Positions 8,291 to 17,825 are shown, numbered from the stretch's first letter. The stretch: 64,000 bases of DNA from UBA9926 sp913064795 (GCA_045560765.1 JBJKZD010000009.1:806001-870000), one strand, 5' to 3'. Notes: generated by a model not told the origin, from the sequence alone. Translations and numbers: made by a program.

Positions 8291-8298
8291 GACCAAAC

Positions 8299-9174
8299 GT
8301 GTCTTCACTATCGATAGCTGAACATTTCAGTTTTCTGTTGACTAACAGGATCCCGAGACGTCTTGCCACTCGTGTGCTGGGGAGGATCTCACGAATCGAG
8401 TCTCCCATGCTGGCTCGGTGCTTAATCAGGCTATGGCAATGGTTTGATGCTGATCTCCGTCTTGACGAATCTTCGGCGTCAAATTTTCGGAGCTTGAATG
8501 AGTGTTTTATCAGGCCGATCAAACCCCAGCTTAGACCGATTGATTTTGGCGAAGACAAGTTGACCAGCCCGTGCGATGGAATAGTGGTGTCCTGCGGTAC
8601 GGTGGCCGACGGTCAGTTGTTTCAGGCAAAGGGCATGCCCTACTACATTAGTGACCTGATGCCTAACGCCGATCTCGCAGATAGGTATAAGGGCAGCACC
8701 TATGTTGCGATTCGGTTGAAGCCAGGCTTTTATCACAGATTCCACGCGCCGATCGCGGGAAGCATTGATCGGGTCGAGTATATGTATGGAGACACCTGGA
8801 ACGTGAATCCAATCGCGCTCAAGCGAGTCCAGCAACTTTACTGCCGCAACGAGCGAGCAGCGGTGGAGATTGTAGGACCAGAATTTAGTTGTGTGCTCGT
8901 CCCAATCGCTGCAGTGCTGGTCGCCAGCTTACAAATCCACGGTATTAAACAGCCATTGGATCTGTCACTGGGCAAGAACAAAACATTTCATTTGAAGGCG
9001 GAGGTCCGACAGGGGCAAGAGCTCGGCTACTTTCAACATGGAAGCACTATCATTTTGTTCGTTGACGCGCGCTTTAAAGAATGTGGCGATTGGGCCGAGG
9101 GACACAGAATCAATATGGGGCAATCAATATTTCGTCTGGAAACACAAAAAGAGAGGAACGGATATGAAATTTAG
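8299..9174 (+). CDS. psd: Phosphatidylserine decarboxylase family protein
   Basis: The 291-residue product begins with GTG, 8 bases after the preceding stop. It has the pyruvoyl-enzyme marks: LNECFIRPIKPQLRPID near the N terminus, SPCDGIVVSCG, YHRFHAP (the catalytic His region) and a C-terminal HGSTIILF, in which Ser249 is the predicted self-cleavage and pyruvoyl residue. Family members decarboxylate phosphatidylserine to phosphatidylethanolamine at the inner membrane. Because it sits inside a specialised lipid-type operon, it may act on another serine-containing lipid or be a second psd; the window cannot tell whether a standard psd exists elsewhere. The downstream gene starts inside its 3' end. 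Confidence 0.88.
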   Translation: MSSLSIAEHFSFLLTNRIPRRLATRVLGRISRIESPMLARCLIRLWQWFDADLRLDESSASNFRSLNECFIRPIKPQLRPIDFGEDKLTSPCDGIVVSCGTVADGQLFQAKGMPYYISDLMPNADLADRYKGSTYVAIRLKPGFYHRFHAPIAGSIDRVEYMYGDTWNVNPIALKRVQQLYCRNERAAVEIVGPEFSCVLVPIAAVLVASLQIHGIKQPLDLSLGKNKTFHLKAEVRQGQELGYFQHGSTIILFVDARFKECGDWAEGHRINMGQSIFRLETQKERNGYEI

Positions 9175-9793
9175 AGACGAGTTACACCTGCAACGGTGGG
9201 ACGATCACAGGTTCTATCACCAGGACAGAATTAATCAGACCTGTCACTTAGTTAGTGCGAGCTGCTTCATCACAAGTTATCTGCTCCTATTGATCAATCC
9301 TGCAGCTGCCGCAATTGTGGGGTGGACACTTGCTATGGTGGTTAGGCAGATCGGCCACTTCTTTTTCGAGTCGAGATCTTTTGATCAATTGAATCAGGCG
9401 AGTCATGAGCACAAGGAGATGATTAAGGTAGGTTATAACCTGTCAAAGAAAGCCATTTTGCTGTGTGTCTGGGCTGGGATTCCGATATTGCTGTTCTACA
9501 CGTCGATCACTTTTTTTGGATTACTGGAACCAACGGACTCATTCAGGCAGTTGGTCACAAATACTGGTTTGGTGTGGCTGTGGCTTGGAGTCATCGCCGT
9601 GATGTTTCGGGTAGTTCAACTTTTCAAATCGTCGGGCGTCCAGTCAGGGATTGTTTGGATGACAAAAATACTGACTGATCCATTTCACGACATAAAAATT
9701 TATTACAAAGCACCGCTTCTTCTTGTGAAAGGTGAGCGATATGACGATATGACGGAATGGTACCGTGAGATTCCCGCAAGGGCCGCACAATAG
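9164..9793 (+). CDS. His-rich polytopic membrane protein, possibly DUF962/Mpo1-like
   Basis: I start this 209-residue protein at ATG 9164, which overlaps the psd stop by 11 bases and follows GAGAGGAACG. It has about four hydrophobic segments (residues near 30-50, 52-68, 98-122, 135-155). Conserved-looking polar motifs lie at the membrane edges: HQDRINQTCH near 20, RQIGHFFFE near 65, HEHK near 82 and DPFHDIKIYY near 177. The H-x4-N-x3-H and GHFFFE combination resembles the DUF962/Mpo1 family, iron-dependent dioxygenases acting on 2-hydroxy fatty acids, but the similarity is weak and from memory. It is last in the operon, so a lipid-modifying role is plausible. Confident as a gene; function tentative. 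Confidence 0.7.
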   Translation: MKFRDELHLQRWDDHRFYHQDRINQTCHLVSASCFITSYLLLLINPAAAAIVGWTLAMVVRQIGHFFFESRSFDQLNQASHEHKEMIKVGYNLSKKAILLCVWAGIPILLFYTSITFFGLLEPTDSFRQLVTNTGLVWLWLGVIAVMFRVVQLFKSSGVQSGIVWMTKILTDPFHDIKIYYKAPLLLVKGERYDDMTEWYREIPARAAQ

Positions 9794-9949
9794 GAATTAG
9801 GTGAAAGCGTGCGAGTGGCCCGGAGTTAAAGAGACGAGCAACACTTGGGTAGCGACAGGCCAACCTTCAAAAGCATTGGTTCTTTGCCCTTATAGTCAGG
9901 CGCGCTTTGCGCAAAAGTCTGGGCTAGGTCCAGTGGGGTGAGTGCAGGC

Positions 9950-10603
9950 TTAGCCCGTTGCGAAATATGTATTAGTTGAAACCAGTACTGCTACGCTCGA
10001 ACCGAGTAGGCAGCCGGCGATGGTATCTATAGGGTAATGAACGCCGAGAAGAATTCTCGAGCAACCGATAGCGCATGCCCAAGCCAAAGGGATGAGCGCG
10101 AATGCGGAGTAGTCGAAAAACCCCAAGGCTAAGATCGTGCTTACAAGAAATGCGGCAGAGGTATGCCCAGAAGGGAAACTAAACCGGTCACCCGGCGTGA
10201 CCGCAGATTCGAGAGAAAGATGTTCCGTGGGTCTCTTCCTCCGGAGGCTGTTTTTCATTACAAAGTAGGCCGAGCGTTCAACGCAGAATCCGGCTAGGAA
10301 AATTTTGAAAAGTCGAAAAGTAGGATCGAATCCTAGCGCGAAAGGGGCAATCGCAATGACTGGGTAACAGTGGCCATCGCCAGTCCGAGATACAAGTTTT
10401 ATAAGTTGGAGAAACTTAAGCCGTTTTGGCCAATGGATGAGTCTCAATAGCCAGCGCGTATCCCACTTATGTATCACGTCAAACATAGATAAATAGCTCA
10501 CGACGAAATTTCTACCAAGTATGAGCCGCTGATATGAATTGCAGATGAAGAGGTAGTGAAGAATAGGCAAATTTACGGTTACTACTTTGAGAGTTACTGC
10601 CAC
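9950..10603 (-). CDS. PAP2 superfamily phosphatase
   Basis: All three acid-phosphatase motifs of the PAP2 family are present: KNSLRRKRP (K-x6-RP), FPSGHTSAA (PSGH), and SRILLGVHYPID (SR-x5-H-x3-D). Several hydrophobic helices surround them, as in membrane lipid phosphatases that act on phosphatidic acid, undecaprenyl pyrophosphate or similar lipids. The longest frame gives 217 residues; an internal ATG at 10486 gives 178 residues and a start nearer the family norm, so the N terminus is uncertain. It converges with the lipid-type operon and diverges from ppk1, and may serve the same lipid or phosphate theme. Confidence 0.88.
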   Translation of the reverse strand: MAVTLKVVTVNLPILHYLFICNSYQRLILGRNFVVSYLSMFDVIHKWDTRWLLRLIHWPKRLKFLQLIKLVSRTGDGHCYPVIAIAPFALGFDPTFRLFKIFLAGFCVERSAYFVMKNSLRRKRPTEHLSLESAVTPGDRFSFPSGHTSAAFLVSTILALGFFDYSAFALIPLAWACAIGCSRILLGVHYPIDTIAGCLLGSSVAVLVSTNTYFATG

Positions 10604-10698
10604 TGCTTGGTATGACCCCTGTTGGTGTATTAGCCGGTTGAAGCTGCATGCTGAGAGAGGGCAGTGCTTTCAATTTTTAAGAGGACGAGTGCCCGCCA

Positions 10699-10712
10699 GC
10701 TTGTGAACAAGC
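10699..10712. promoter_or_regulatory. 14-bp perfect inverted repeat between PAP2 and ppk1
   Basis: GCTTGTGAACAAGC is a perfect palindrome in the divergent intergenic space between the PAP2 gene and ppk1. Its size and position suit an operator for a dimeric regulator, but no regulator can be named and no PHO box is evident. Confidence 0.3.
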
Positions 10713-10822
10713 GGTTAAAACTGTGTAAAGAATCGATGAAATTTGCTTAAAAACCTCGTTGGCGTGTGCGAACTAGCCAATGAATAGGTAAGTTGTCGCC
10801 CGATTTGGTAAAGATACTGACC

Positions 10823-12874
10823 ATGAAAAGAAGCAAACGTCTAGTCCCAAAAGAACTGAGTTGGCTAAGTTTTAACGAGCGAGTGCTTCAGGAAGCGCTC
10901 GACGCCAATGTGCCTGAGATTGAGCGAGTCCGTTTCTTAGGTATTTTTTCGAACAACTTGGATGAATTTTTCAGGGTCCGTGTATCGGATCTAAAAAGGA
11001 ATATCGTCCTTGAAGAATTCGAGGGCAAGAGCAGCAAAGCCACGAGGAAACTCTTGGCGGAGGTTCAGAAAAAGGTCATAGAGCTCCAGGAACAGTTTGA
11101 CGTTGCTTACAACCTGGTTTTGAAAGATCTAGCTAAACGGCACATAGAAATAGTGGACGAACTAAGCATCCCGCCTTGGGCGTCCAAATGGGTCGAAGAA
11201 TACTTTAAATTTTCAGTCAAGCCGTTCATCACCCCGATTATTCTCACCAAAAGAGTCAGCCTGACAAAGGTGCTTAAAGAGGAGCTTACCTACCTATTCT
11301 ATGCGCTTAAATCGGTCAAGGGTTACACCTATGCGATGGTCGAGGTGCCGACCAATGAAACCTCTAGATTCATAGTGCTGCCTAGACAAAAAGGGCAGAA
11401 GAAGAAGCGAATCATGTTGCTCGATAGCGTCATCAGAGCAAACTCTCACAAGATATTCGGCGCGTTTCTTGATTTCGATAGCCATGATGCTTACTCAATG
11501 AAGTTGACGCGCGACGCTGAGTTTGGTCTTGAGGAAAATATCGATGCCTCGTTTTTGGATCGAATGTCTTTGGCGGTGAAACAACGGCTAACCGCAGAAC
11601 CTGTGCGGTTGGTTCACGATAGAAAAATGCCAGCTAAAATGGTCGGCCTTCTAAAAAAAGAATTGGGTATTACCGAGCTTCACGCAACGATCGCGGGCGG
11701 GCGATACCACAACTTTAGGGATTACATAAAATTCCCGAACGTATCCCGGACTTACCTTGAGTACGATCGCCATAAACCAGTGCTCAGCAGGGCCTTCGAA
11801 AGCGCGAGAAACGCCTTCGACGCCATTCGAGCGCAAGATATCCTGCTTTACTATCCTATTCATTCGTTTGTCTACTTCACCGAGCTTTTACGGCAGGCGG
11901 CTACAGATCCAACGGTTGAAGAAATTAGCATCAGTATTTATCGGCTCGCGGATAACAGTAGAGTCGTAAAATATCTGGCAGATGCAGCTGAAAATGGCAC
12001 GAAAGTCACTGTCTACATCGAACTGAAAGCTCGCTTCGACGAGGAAGCTAACATCGAGTGGGCAAAGGACATGACTGAGCAGGGCATCCGAGTTGAGTTC
12101 GGCGTGCCCAATCTCAAAAATCATAGTAAAACGTTGTTAATAAAACGCCGCGAAGATAAACGGCTCATAGCTTACGGACACATCGGAACAGGTAATTTTC
12201 ACGAAGGTACGGCCAATACCTATACAGACCTGAGCCTTTTTACTTCGAACCCGATGATTTGTAGGGATATCGAGCGGGTGTTTCAGTTTCTGACGAAGAG
12301 TTATGTAGCCCCAAAGCTCTCAGAGTTAGTGATGTCACCCCTGATGACCCGGCAGAGGTTTATGGATGAAATTGACCAAGAAATCGAAGCGGCTGCCCGA
12401 GGGAATGGTTTCATTGCGTTGAAATTAAACAACCTTGAGGATCCCGAAATTATTGAAAAGCTCTATGAAGCAAGCCAGGCCGGTGTCAAAGCGCGGATGA
12501 TCATACGTGGCATGTGTTGTCTGAGGCCTGGTGTAGCGGGACTTAGTGAAAACATAAAAGTTCGTTCTATCGTTGATCGGTACTTGGAACACGCAAGATT
12601 GATGATTTTTGGTCGCGGCGACCGCCAGCGAATTTATATATCCAGCGCTGACTGGATGACTCGGAATTTTGACTATCGTGTGGAGGTTACCACCCCAATT
12701 TTAGACTCCAAGATCGGATCACAAATCGAAGCGCTTTTCGAGACTCAATGGTCAGACACGACCAAAGCAAGGGTTATCGATCAAGACCAATCTAACCGAT
12801 ACCATCCAAGGGGAAATAAACGTAAGATACGAAGCCAAGTAGAGATTAGACGCGTCATCGAAACTTGGGTATAG
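10823..12874 (+). CDS. ppk1: Polyphosphate kinase 1
   Basis: The protein has the full PPK1 layout: the N-terminal KELSWLSFNERVLQEA, the EISISIYRLADNSRVV region, and two phospholipase-D-like halves. The phosphorylated histidine lies in NHSKTLLIKR (His434 from ATG 10823, matching the position known in E. coli). GHIGTGNFHEGTA and SSADWMTRNFDYRVEV follow. It reversibly makes long-chain polyphosphate from ATP. The frame can also begin at TTG 10793 (10 residues longer); I prefer ATG 10823, where family similarity begins soon after, though neither start has a strong ribosome site. The next gene, Ppx/GppA-like, overlaps its end. Confidence 0.95.
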   Translation: MKRSKRLVPKELSWLSFNERVLQEALDANVPEIERVRFLGIFSNNLDEFFRVRVSDLKRNIVLEEFEGKSSKATRKLLAEVQKKVIELQEQFDVAYNLVLKDLAKRHIEIVDELSIPPWASKWVEEYFKFSVKPFITPIILTKRVSLTKVLKEELTYLFYALKSVKGYTYAMVEVPTNETSRFIVLPRQKGQKKKRIMLLDSVIRANSHKIFGAFLDFDSHDAYSMKLTRDAEFGLEENIDASFLDRMSLAVKQRLTAEPVRLVHDRKMPAKMVGLLKKELGITELHATIAGGRYHNFRDYIKFPNVSRTYLEYDRHKPVLSRAFESARNAFDAIRAQDILLYYPIHSFVYFTELLRQAATDPTVEEISISIYRLADNSRVVKYLADAAENGTKVTVYIELKARFDEEANIEWAKDMTEQGIRVEFGVPNLKNHSKTLLIKRREDKRLIAYGHIGTGNFHEGTANTYTDLSLFTSNPMICRDIERVFQFLTKSYVAPKLSELVMSPLMTRQRFMDEIDQEIEAAARGNGFIALKLNNLEDPEIIEKLYEASQAGVKARMIIRGMCCLRPGVAGLSENIKVRSIVDRYLEHARLMIFGRGDRQRIYISSADWMTRNFDYRVEVTTPILDSKIGSQIEALFETQWSDTTKARVIDQDQSNRYHPRGNKRKIRSQVEIRRVIETWV

Positions 12875-13830
12875 CTCCTCTGAACACATTCCAACATCTA
12901 GGTAGCCGGGACTTGAACGCGCCTCTATTGGCGGTGGTCGATATTGGCTCAAACAGCATCCATTTAGAGGTTGCGTTTCGAAGGGCGGACAGGCCACTGC
13001 ACGTCGTTCATGAACGAAAACTGAAATGTCAGCTGGCCGCTGGTCTGGGTCCAGACGGCGAATTAGGCGGAAACGCTATTGAGCGGGGACTAGAGGCCCT
13101 AGCGGTGGTCAAATCGGATCTAGACAGATTAGCTCCCGATTTTGTCGCGGTCGTCGCCACCCACGCGCTGAGAACTGCGAGCAACGGGCAATCGTTTGCT
13201 GAGAAAGTTGAGCATTTGCTGGGCGTGCCCTGTGAGGTGATCAATGGCACCAGCGAGGCAGAACTAGTTTTGCTGGGCACGGCCGTCACTGAGCAGGTTA
13301 CTGATGCTTTGGCGGTAATAGATATCGGGGGCGGAAGCACAGAAATTGCTTTGGGCGAGCCGCTTGCTAAGCGTTCATCTTTCAGTACCAGCCTCCCTCT
13401 GGGCTGCGTTACATTAAGAGACCAGTTTGAGGGTGTTAACCATCCGGATCACTTCGCTTCGGCCAGAGCATACGTCAGGCTCCTCTTGCAGAAGAGTCCA
13501 CTCGCGGAAAAATGCTTGAGTGGTCAACCCTATGTTTTTGCAACTTCGGGAACCGCGAAGGCGCTTGCCAAATTAGCGCTGGGCTGTTGTGCGCCCACCG
13601 ATAATGAGCTCGTTGGTCACTGTGTAAGTCGTCGACGGTTAGAGGCTGCAGCCGAGTTGCTCACTACCTCTAATGAGTTTAATCGACTGGATTATGGAAT
13701 TGGTGTCAAACGCTCAGAGTTACTAGGGTCAGGGTTGTCAGTGATGCTCGAGGTCATGAGTTACCTCGGCGTCGATAGTTTTCGATACAGCCGTAGTTCT
13801 GTTCGGGACGGTGTCCTTTATAAAGCCTAG
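12865..13830 (+). CDS. Ppx/GppA-family phosphatase (exopolyphosphatase-like)
   Basis: This 321-residue protein has the actin/Hsp70-like fold signatures of the family: AVVDIGSNSIHLEV (phosphate-1 loop), VATHALRTASNG, a GTSEAELVLLG segment and AVIDIGGGSTEIALG (phosphate-2 loop). It lacks the extra C-terminal HD-like domains of E. coli Ppx, so it is a short form. The start may be TTG 12865, overlapping ppk1 by 10 bases, or TTG 12913. Coupling to ppk1 suggests polyphosphate breakdown opposing PPK1. GppA-type pppGpp hydrolysis cannot be excluded. Confidence 0.88.
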   Translation: MGIAPLNTFQHLGSRDLNAPLLAVVDIGSNSIHLEVAFRRADRPLHVVHERKLKCQLAAGLGPDGELGGNAIERGLEALAVVKSDLDRLAPDFVAVVATHALRTASNGQSFAEKVEHLLGVPCEVINGTSEAELVLLGTAVTEQVTDALAVIDIGGGSTEIALGEPLAKRSSFSTSLPLGCVTLRDQFEGVNHPDHFASARAYVRLLLQKSPLAEKCLSGQPYVFATSGTAKALAKLALGCCAPTDNELVGHCVSRRRLEAAAELLTTSNEFNRLDYGIGVKRSELLGSGLSVMLEVMSYLGVDSFRYSRSSVRDGVLYKA

Positions 13831-14226
13831 TCTTCTACCTGCAATTCTTTTGCCGCTCCTTTTGCGCAACTTTCCTCTTGACGCCCACTTTATCGTGATC
13901 GGAGTCGTTCGATTAGGTTGCCGTTGCAATCCCTCTTCTGCTTATGAACAGACTTGCTGGGTACGTGCGTTAGATAGCTCTCGATAAGTAAGAGAGTCGT
14001 TCACTGGGTCAGGTCCTCTTCGTAGCCAGAATGTGTTGCTCTTCTCTGCCGAAGAATGGATGTTCGCTGTAGCGAAGCCCTACCTGTTCGGCACGGCCTT
14101 TTATCAGATCTTTATGCACGTTTGTATGGAGTTATTAACTCGCGGCATTCAGCACCGCCTTAAGTTTCTTGCGCATGGATACTCTGCGTAGTCGTCAATA
14201 GCTATCTAGCTAGGTAGTCTAAGCGA
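13831..14226. other. Intergenic region before TonB receptor 1
   Basis: About 400 bases without a supported gene. No clear terminator follows the Ppx-like gene, and no confident promoter or small RNA can be assigned. Confidence 0.4.
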
Positions 14227-16686
14227 ATGAAACCGTCCATAAAAACGAGTCTGCTTCTCAGCATCGGGTTGGTAGCAACGACTGCCACAAGTAACGAAGT
14301 AGCTATTGAGGAGGTTGTGGTAACGGGAACCCCAATTAAGCAATCAGAGATGGCGTCGATAGATGCCAAGCGCACAGCCTTTAATGTCCTTGACGCAATT
14401 TCTGCTGACACCATCGGCCGCTTTCCAGATCAAAACCTCGCGGACTCGCTTGGACGTGTGCCCGGAATCGCCATCGAGCGAGACCAAGGTCAAGCGCGCT
14501 ACGTGAACCTTCGAGGCGCTCCGTTTCGCTACACGGCTATCGCATTTAACGGAATTGACATCCCAGGTGCTGAAAATGGCCGCATCCCTAGATTCGACAG
14601 TTTTCCTGCAGTGATCACGAAGAAATTGACGGTAAACAAGGCGATTACCGCTGACATGCCAGGTGAGGCGGTTGCAGGTTTTGTAGATATCGAGACGCAC
14701 AGCCCTTTTGATAATGAAGGATTCACCATCGCGTTAGACACCGGCTTTGGCGAGCAGGAGTTAGGTGGGGGAGATGTAGAGAAACTCAATTTGCGAGGCG
14801 GTTTTTCTGGCGACGGTTTTGGAATCCTTGCTTTCTATTCGGAGAATTCCCGGTCACAGGTTACGGACAATCGCGAATATGATCTTGATAACGAAGCAGG
14901 ACAAATCACGATTAACGAACTGGACTATCGCTCTTATTTTGTCGATCGGTCAGACGAGGCTTACGGTTTGACATTAGCCTACCAGGGTGGCGGTAGCCTA
15001 CGAGAGGTCGCGCTTACCAGTCTGTATTCTGAGTTCACGGATGAAGAGCAGCGTAATCAATACGTATTCGAATTCCTGGCACCGCAACCCGGTTTGCGTG
15101 GTGAAAACATGCCGCTCCAACTCACGCGGGCGCTCGAAGATGGGATCTACCAGAACTCAACATCTAGCAATACCTTGAGCGCGGACTTTGAAACTAACGA
15201 TTTTGAGTTCGACGTCTCTTATTCCCGGATTGAAACCGAGTTTGTTCAAAACCTGCCCATTACTTACCAGCTAGCTGGATTTGCAGGGCTGACCGCTGAG
15301 GGGCCCGTTCCTTACATCGGGTCGTATGATCTCTCGAATATCACTGATCCGATTCTGACACTCAACGGTGATCCGACAGACGCGGTGTTTTTGGCGAATT
15401 TTGGAATCGGTTTTTATAGCCCTTTGGATCAAGAGGTCGATAAGTTCAAAATCGACGTCACCCGCAACCTGAGCGATCGTGCGTCGTTTAAATTCGGTTT
15501 TCAGCTTGATCAGCGGCAGGCCACAGGTGGAGCTAACACGTTAGCGTTTTTGCCTTATCCCGAGAGCCTCGTCGCTGAAGTCAACAGCTTCAATACGGGC
15601 CGCCCCTGGGAATCGAACACCACGAACTCCATTGGCGGGACATACTTCGACAATCAAGGCCTTGACCGCGCCTGGCAGACGTTCGATCTGTATCCGTCTG
15701 GGTCAGTCGATGACTCGAACGTAATAGGCATTGAGGAGGACATCATCGCGGGTTACGCCAGCCTCTCACGCGAAACAGATTGGGGTAGCTATGTTTTGGG
15801 AGCTCGTGTCGAGCAGACGGACGTGACGAACAGAGGGATGGAAAGTTACATCTACACGACTGAATTCACCCACTTTCTGCCCAACGCCCATATTAATTTT
15901 GACTTCTCCGAGGCACTGAAACTGAGACTATCCGCCAGCACCGGGGTCAATCGTCCGACCTACAATGAGTGGCGAGCTAGCGCGGGAATCAACGTCGTTG
16001 ATAAAGAAATAAGCGGCGGCAATCCGACACTTGAGGCCGAGGAATCATTTGGATTTGATGCCTCGTTTGAATATTACTTCGATAATGGTTCCCTCGTATC
16101 AGCGGCCGCTTTTACTCGAAGCATCGACAATGTCATTTATGCGGATTCCAGCACAGTCGATGCTGGAGCCTTTGTCAGCGAGTTTGCAGGGGAACAGTGG
16201 ACTTATACAGGCTTTCTGAATGGAAGCGATGGTTCCTTCAGCGGCGTCGAACTTAACGCTGTCGTTTTCGCAGACGCCTTACTACCAGGTTTGGGTATCA
16301 GCGCCAATGTCACAGTGGGCGATAGCGAGTTTGAGCGGGCTAACAATGGCGGCACCGTTGGTTTGCCTGGCACATCAGACATGATCTACAACGCCGCAAT
16401 CTTCTTTGAGGATTTTGGAATCTCAGCCCGAGTGAATTACAGCTGGCGTGATCAGTGGATTTCCCCGATTGAAGATCCTGAGGAGTATTGGGGTGAAATG
16501 ACCCGCGTTGATGCTCAGATCATGTACACCTTTCCCTCCAAAGTGGGTGGTGGCGATTTGTCGGTCTATGCCAATTTCAACAACCTTTCAGATGAAACAG
16601 ACGTTCGTTTTGCCGGCAATGGAACAGTCAATCAGTCCGAGAGCTACGGCTCACATTATTTGATTGGCCTACGCTTCAATTACTGA
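14227..16686 (+). CDS. TonB-dependent outer-membrane receptor
   Basis: The 819-residue protein has a short signal peptide (residues 1-22) and a TonB box IEEVVVTGTPI. The plug domain begins with DAISADTIGRFPDQNLADSLGRVPGIAIERDQG and contains YVNLRGAPFRYTAIAFNG. A long beta-barrel ends in Y-L-I-G-L-R-F-N-Y with the expected terminal aromatic residue. The FPDQN-ADSL-RVPG plug style is that of receptors for carbohydrates or other organic ligands in marine and Xanthomonas-type bacteria, not classical siderophore receptors. The ligand is unknown. A small exported protein follows 180 bases downstream and may be co-expressed. Confidence 0.93.
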   Translation: MKPSIKTSLLLSIGLVATTATSNEVAIEEVVVTGTPIKQSEMASIDAKRTAFNVLDAISADTIGRFPDQNLADSLGRVPGIAIERDQGQARYVNLRGAPFRYTAIAFNGIDIPGAENGRIPRFDSFPAVITKKLTVNKAITADMPGEAVAGFVDIETHSPFDNEGFTIALDTGFGEQELGGGDVEKLNLRGGFSGDGFGILAFYSENSRSQVTDNREYDLDNEAGQITINELDYRSYFVDRSDEAYGLTLAYQGGGSLREVALTSLYSEFTDEEQRNQYVFEFLAPQPGLRGENMPLQLTRALEDGIYQNSTSSNTLSADFETNDFEFDVSYSRIETEFVQNLPITYQLAGFAGLTAEGPVPYIGSYDLSNITDPILTLNGDPTDAVFLANFGIGFYSPLDQEVDKFKIDVTRNLSDRASFKFGFQLDQRQATGGANTLAFLPYPESLVAEVNSFNTGRPWESNTTNSIGGTYFDNQGLDRAWQTFDLYPSGSVDDSNVIGIEEDIIAGYASLSRETDWGSYVLGARVEQTDVTNRGMESYIYTTEFTHFLPNAHINFDFSEALKLRLSASTGVNRPTYNEWRASAGINVVDKEISGGNPTLEAEESFGFDASFEYYFDNGSLVSAAAFTRSIDNVIYADSSTVDAGAFVSEFAGEQWTYTGFLNGSDGSFSGVELNAVVFADALLPGLGISANVTVGDSEFERANNGGTVGLPGTSDMIYNAAIFFEDFGISARVNYSWRDQWISPIEDPEEYWGEMTRVDAQIMYTFPSKVGGGDLSVYANFNNLSDETDVRFAGNGTVNQSESYGSHYLIGLRFNY

Positions 16687-16868
16687 GTTTGACAGGGAGA
16701 TGACTATGCGCCGCGTCCACTATGAGAGTTTTCCAGCTTCGCTGACAATGGCCAATAGGAGTAGCGACCGCAAGCCCATCAGAGAGACTGCGGTTTGTGG
16801 TCTTGCCGCGATTTAGGCTAGAGTCATTTTTGAGGGCGCATTCAACTGAAATCACGGGAGCAAGACTG

Positions 16869-17498
16869 ATGGTTTTAACGAGACTACAATTAATAATAGC
16901 GATATGTTTTGGGATCTATGGATCGGTGGCATTGGCAGGTCATCATGAAGTCGGAGAGCAGAAGGACCATACTTCAGCTGATTGGCAGATTGAGGCTTAT
17001 AGCACTGCGGCTCCGGATTTTATCGGCAAGTTTGCCACGGTCATTGGCAGCGATGGATCTGTCCTTCGCCAAGGGAGTAATGGCTGGATTTGCCAGTCAG
17101 CAAATCCACGTCCAGTGCCTGAAACAGGATGGGGATCAGCGCATGAGGCTATGGCGGCCTGTCACGACGGTGAAGGCATGAAGTGGATGATGGGTTACAT
17201 GGCAGGCAAAGCGCCAGTGCTGGAGCGTGATACGTTTATGTGGATGCTTCACGGAGATATGGGTGAGGACAACACGACAGCAGGGGTGCTCAATAAGGAA
17301 GATTCGGCACCAGGACAATGGATTGAATCGGGCCCTCATTTGATGCTGATGCCCAAAGATCCGTCGAGTCTTGCCAAATACCCTACTGATTTCACAACAG
17401 GCGCGCCATACGTCATGTTCGCGAATACGCCCTACGCCCATTTGATGATTCCTGTCGCTGGGTATTACAAGTATCAGCCTGAATCAGCGCCCAAATAA
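16869..17498 (+). CDS. Exported protein of unknown function
   Basis: I begin this 209-residue protein at ATG 16869; the frame stays open upstream to 16797, but the hydrophobic signal peptide starts here (LTRLQLIIAICFGIYGSVALA, cleaved before GHHE). The mature protein contains WQIEAYSTAAPDFIG, VLRQGSNGWICQ, PMP-type loops with WMMGYMAGKAP, HGDMGEDNT and SGPHLMLMPKDP. Two cysteines lie in the mature part. I do not recognise a named domain. It follows a TonB receptor in the same direction, so a periplasmic or secreted role linked to that uptake system is possible. Confidence 0.7.
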   Translation: MVLTRLQLIIAICFGIYGSVALAGHHEVGEQKDHTSADWQIEAYSTAAPDFIGKFATVIGSDGSVLRQGSNGWICQSANPRPVPETGWGSAHEAMAACHDGEGMKWMMGYMAGKAPVLERDTFMWMLHGDMGEDNTTAGVLNKEDSAPGQWIESGPHLMLMPKDPSSLAKYPTDFTTGAPYVMFANTPYAHLMIPVAGYYKYQPESAPK

Positions 17499-17825
17499 AG
17501 CTCTATTGGGATAGGCTATATGGTTGCTGTTGATGTCGCGGTTGATTAAGGGGCTAGAGCCCCGCTTGGTGCACCCTGAAGGCCTTTCAAGATTAAAGCG
17601 ATCATAGATTTCTATTAACTAACAAATTATATTTTTGTTTAGCCGATCGCGACTTCTTCAAACCTAGGTCCATTGAAGCCTAGTTGGATGCCTTCACCCT
17701 GGTTTTTAGAGAGTTTTTAACCTCTAACCCATCTATCAGCGTCGACAGTCATCTTGTGACTGCTGGGGATATTTGGGGTGGGGCCCACTGCCACACGTAC
17801 CCTAGATCTCTTCTCTTCACCGGTT
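17499..17825. other. Intergenic region, convergent
   Basis: About 330 bases between two convergent genes. A GGGGCTAGAGCCCC hairpin lies near 17550, without a T tract. Nothing else is supported. Confidence 0.4.
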
